DNA from: Sipunculus nudus
Lineage: Eukaryota > Annelida > Sipuncula > Golfingiida > Sipunculidae
Length of the DNA: 64,000 nt
Direction of reading: 5' to 3'
Assembly: GCA_026874595.1 (NCBI GenBank)
Contig: CM049317.1
Coordinates: forward strand, 36,922,401-36,986,400
Program-made: the position numbers and the translations under genes
Shown: piece by piece, positions 60,021 to 64,000 of the stretch
Numbering within the stretch: the first letter of the stretch is position 1
Layout: each line of letters opens with the position of its first letter
The notes under the pieces: model-generated
Seen by the model: only the letters and a program-made list of their open reading frames with translations
Told to the model about the DNA's origin: nothing
Databases searched by the model: none

Positions 60021-60772
60021 GAGAAACAATTTATTACAATATTTACAAAATAAGAATAATATAATATAATATGAACGGATATATTCAGATGTTCGTTTGT
60101 TGTTTCCCATAAGGCAAATGAAAACTATTCTGTTGTCACTCTCTATGGATATAAAACTTAATCATGAGAGTAAGTGCGATCTCTTAAGTCGTAGGAAAAG
60201 TTAATAAAAGAAAATACAATGTTTTAATTTGCCTATGGATCACCTTTAGTCGCTTTGTTATCCGGTTGGACCATGAAAACGTTTGGCTGAGAGTCCAGTG
60301 GTTCCACAATTTCTGCATTTTTAAAGCCCTGGAATCACAAAGGCAGTAACATACCCTTGAAACTTTTATTTGTGACATATATGGCATCATATATGCAAGA
60401 ATATATCTTTGAAATTAACATTTCAAGTTTCGATGCTTCATTTGCTGAAAATTCGATTTAAATTATACAACGTGTCCTTGTATTATAACGAGCTTTAAGT
60501 TCATATTTTCTTACGTATCTCTGAAAATATTGGACAAATAAATTTAGCTAGCCGATAATAGGTCATTCTGTAAGGTAATTCCTGCACATTAATAACATGG
60601 TACTTGATTTGTTGTAATAGCCAGAGGAGCCTTCAAAATATATCATAACAGAGGTCGATGACGGATAACGGGAGAAGTTTGTAAATAACAATTCATATTC
60701 CTTATGGTCACATTACCTGCTCCGGTTGCACTGATGCATGTGGATTCTCCGCTTGACCAATCGGAAATTAAA

Positions 60773-60835
<63 letters not shown>

Positions 60836-62417
60836 TACCAATATAAGTGTTTGTAATAGTAGTAATGCTATTAATCAGTGTGACTGCGATCAGAATGCTT
60901 CCTCAACGCTGACTGTTACGAATAAATATACAATGCTTCAATCATATATAATGCTTCAAAAACCAGCATTCTACAGGAAGAATAATATTCCTCATATTAA
61001 TTCACTTGATATGATCCGGTTTTAATTATTTTAGCTATATAGGCAGTATAATCGGGGTTATCTGTTTAGTTTGATTATTAAATGATAAGAGTTATTGATT
61101 CCCCAGGATTGTACGTTTAAATGTAATGACAAATTTAAAAAAGATTTAATTAATTGAAGAAAGGCCGCATACCGAAAGTGAAGAAACACTTTTACATTAA
61201 TTGATTATAAACATTATGTTGAGCAGGGCCTCTGTCCTTGTTTCCAGTGGCGAAAACCGAGCACAAATCTTGCCCATTGCTATTAATTCACTTAAACATG
61301 CTTGATGTCAGAGCGTCCCATCGCATCCTCGAATTTCTAACGGTAGGGCCGAGAGCATCAATCATGACGCTTGCAGCAGTCCCCACTGCCGACTACTTCA
61401 AATAAACCAGTCACAAACTTTGCTGATAACTCAGGTAACATGCAATATACCACCATATATAGCAATATCATGAAATGATAGTGGCCTAAAGATTATTTTT
61501 ATTCCTTCAACCTTCGGCTCATATACCCCTTATCCTTTGCACTGGCCAAGAATTCAAGATTTCATGTGACTTTTCATCATTTTTGCCTGAGTGACCATAA
61601 ATCTCCCGTTTTCTTCCTATAGAGGGTCCTCGCTTTCAAGAATTCTTTCAGATCTCACTATCATTTAAGATATATTAAAATATTTTAATTTAAACACCAA
61701 TTTGAATATCGTTCATAAAGAATATTGTATCATTAGCATGGTGTGTTCTAAGTCCCATTTACATAATTTATACCGTATTTATATTTTCCCAGTATATTCC
61801 GGGGAGATTCAAAGGACGACGTGTATTAAAGTTTATTCACCAAAATAACCTCTCAATATATTTTCTGTTCCTGCGGGTGTATTTAACAGCTTGACCTGGC
61901 AAAATGTTTCGGTGAAAGAACCGACATAATCCTTTTAATATCCATATTCATGATTGTGATCTGCATAGAGTACATTACTGCACAACGCGGTGATATTATC
62001 AGCCTTGGTGAAATACATTAATCAGTTAAGTTCTTTTAGTAAGTCATTCTTCCTTTGATAGCCATCCAATTCTTTCTTTTTGTGCTGACATAATTATTTA
62101 GATTTTTTGACATGTTATCACTCAATATTCAAACATCTACTTAAATATTAGTTTACAGAGAATTATGCATGTTGCTATCCAGTGAAACCTTGGTGTGGAT
62201 GGTGGACAGTATGTAATCTAGTTTATATGTTAAGCCATGGAAGAATGGCCAGCATAGTGTATTGTATCCTTGATACTCTCACACACAGTCATTTTTACAA
62301 ACATTATATAGTATATGAATATAAACTATATCGACATTTCATGTTCATATTTAAAGATCATATATCAAACCACGTAACTATTAAATGTGCAAAATTTATA
62401 TATTTATTTATATTATT

Positions 62418-62483
<66 letters not shown>

Positions 62484-63560
62484 CCATAATTATATAAAAT
62501 AGTCAGAAACTTTCAAGGGTCAAGTGCAAGAATCTTCTTCACGTAATTTGTATGGTTGTACTAAATGATTGAGAGGCCAGGATGGGTATACGTTGCCCTC
62601 TCGTTGTGCGTGCTATCACAAGAAATAATCTTTTACCCATATCCTTTCCACTGTGACCTGAAAGTTTGCTTATGAAATATTCTGATATTTCCGAATCCGA
62701 ATTTTATTTGGGAGAATGAGACATGTATGGCATATCAAATAAATAACAATGGAATGATACCCAAATGACAGAAACGAGCAGTCGTGGTACAAATACACGG
62801 AAAATATAAAAATGTAAGTTGAAGAGAAATCCCTAGGGAATTCATAGTATGTCGACATGAATGCGAGCACTGACTTACACGTTATTTGAAAAATAAAATG
62901 TTTAGTAATTGGCATAATAATAGTGAACATTAATGAATGCCTTGCTCTCTCTTTGAATGTATTTAGAAACAAATGTATTCATACTTCCTACGTGCATTTT
63001 TTCGGTTAGTATAGTGTGCATATGACATTTGCTTTTAAGTCGGTCATAATGCAGGCGTTCATGAAAACTTCACTTTACAGAAAACAGCGGTTAGAGACGC
63101 TATTAACAAGTCTGTGCAATATGAAATAGCCAATTCACATATAATTGATAGAAAATACTCAAAAATAACATCCAATTATTGTATTATACATATTTATGAC
63201 ATATATTCATGATAATACCGGAAAGCTACGAAATAAAGTACAACATCTTTGTTGAACGCTATCGGCTTGCAAGGGTTTATACAAAAAGTACGCGTTAGGT
63301 TCGTCTCCGCAAATTCTGACAATGGCCATGATATAAAAGACCACTAAATTGAACGCTTTCTTATGAATGCAAAATTATAATTTTGACGATTAAAATGTTA
63401 TTAACATTATAAAGCTTTGTTTTAAATGTATAAACATATTAAATCAGAAGAAAAATACAGAAGAGGCACAAAGTCAATTGTGCACATCACAGCATCACTT
63501 CGATAATGCCGTGGGCCTGGTTTTAATAATAAACTATTGGCATAGCGTTATGGTAAAATC
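60021..63560. other. no gene recognised
   Basis: AT-rich, with an (ATT)n tract at about 60,771-60,835 and a (TA)n tract at about 62,417-62,481. Open frames of 95-106 codons run through these tracts and are not supported. Confidence 0.45.
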
Positions 63561-63561
63561 T

Positions 63562-63979
63562 AGAACAACGTGTTTTTTTAAGTTTTTTTTGTGCAAGTAA
63601 CCGCCTCCATTTTTAAGGCTTTGCATAACTAATTATATGTACATCTGCAGAGTTCCAGTCCGGTTTCGGACTACGTGACAGGGGCTTGTATCCGATATTT
63701 CCGGGCGTCAACCAGGTTCGGTATACCATTCCTGCCGGGCCTGGGTTTATGTCATCCTCATGACTGGGTCATAACACAGATCGAGGGACCACCGAAAGGC
63801 GCACTCGTTAGTGAGTGAAACAGGACTGATGGGCACAGTCTCCCCATTAAGTCACCCTGGGTGGGGTCCGACCGTGAAAAATCTCACCGACTCGGCTGAG
63901 ATTCGAACTCACGACCTCCCGGTTTTAAGTCCTGTGCTCTACCCCTAAGCCACAGAAGCCAGCAGAAGAACAACGTGTT
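63562..63979 (-). mobile_element. full-length tRNA-derived SINE with 13-bp target duplication
   Basis: AGAACAACGTGTT flanks the element at 63,562-63,574 and 63,967-63,979. The minus strand (63,966 to 63,575) begins with a tRNA-like head: GGCTTCTGTGGCTTAGGGG, an A box (TGGCTTAGGGG, 63,952-63,942), a TTAA-containing anticodon-like region and a B box (GAGTTCGAATC, 63,910-63,900) at tRNA spacing. It has a ~240-nt body and an A-rich tail. RNA polymerase III would transcribe it. The head does not close a 7-bp acceptor stem with the expected partner, so it is not a functional tRNA. Leu(TAA)-like origin is a guess; the central domain family is not identified. Confidence 0.85.
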
Positions 63980-64000
63980 AAAAAGCCGGTCATATTTTGA

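Noticed and set aside
63880-63966. tRNA gene on the minus strand (A and B boxes present)
   Set aside because: The acceptor stem does not close with GGCTTCT, and the sequence continues into a SINE body with flanking 13-bp duplications; it is a SINE head.

Overview
The window looks like non-genic or intronic DNA from an AT-rich animal genome, most likely a marine invertebrate and plausibly a mollusc. The reasons are the AT-richness with many long (TA)n microsatellites, CR1/L2-like LINE relics, a Ty3/Gypsy gag relic, a two-gene PIF/Harbinger transposon, a tRNA-derived SINE, and arrays of ~140-150 bp monomers of a kind common in molluscan non-autonomous elements. The species guess is inference. 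I found no intact host protein-coding gene, no rRNA and no functional tRNA. Nearly every open frame of 60-180 codons is a chance ORF or lies inside a repeat. The recognisable coding sequences are decayed transposon genes.

The largest structure is an old inverted duplication. A left arm (about 3,895-11,560) matches the reverse complement of a right arm (about 36,510-45,165), with a spacer of about 25 kb. Because each arm shows what the other looked like before later insertions, several insertions can be defined against an empty site. These are a 2.55-kb element with a 5-bp duplication in the left arm, a 2.79-kb non-coding insert with a 14-bp duplication in the right arm, and an 838-bp pogo-like MITE in a (TA)n tract of the right arm. 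The 2.79-kb insert carries two hairpins with compensatory base changes and a tandem array of 220-250 bp units.

Spacer, left to right: a non-LTR reverse transcriptase fragment (11.66 kb); a LINE 3' end (14.6-15.3 kb); an array of ~145 bp monomers (15.5-16.1 kb); a probable solo LTR (16.68-17.16 kb); a direct duplication (18.3 and 21.0 kb) flanking a promoter-like cluster (19.07 kb); a C-tract/G-tract hairpin (25.4 kb); degenerate tandem repeats (28.2-29.1 kb); a 3.9-kb foldback element (29,689-33,595) whose arms are ladders of a 14-bp palindrome and which contains a Helentron-like element with a dimeric satellite; and a minisatellite (34.3 kb).

Right of the inverted duplication: a Gypsy gag relic (46.7-47.2 kb, minus), a decayed LINE with endonuclease and reverse transcriptase (49.3-52.8 kb, minus) split by a small inverted-repeat element, a PIF/Harbinger transposon with convergent transposase and MADF-like genes (53,927-58,922) nested in an older Harbinger-type element (53,420-60,017), and a SINE with a perfect 13-bp target duplication (63,562-63,979). 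The Harbinger transposase and its MADF-like partner normally act together in excision and integration; here both are broken.
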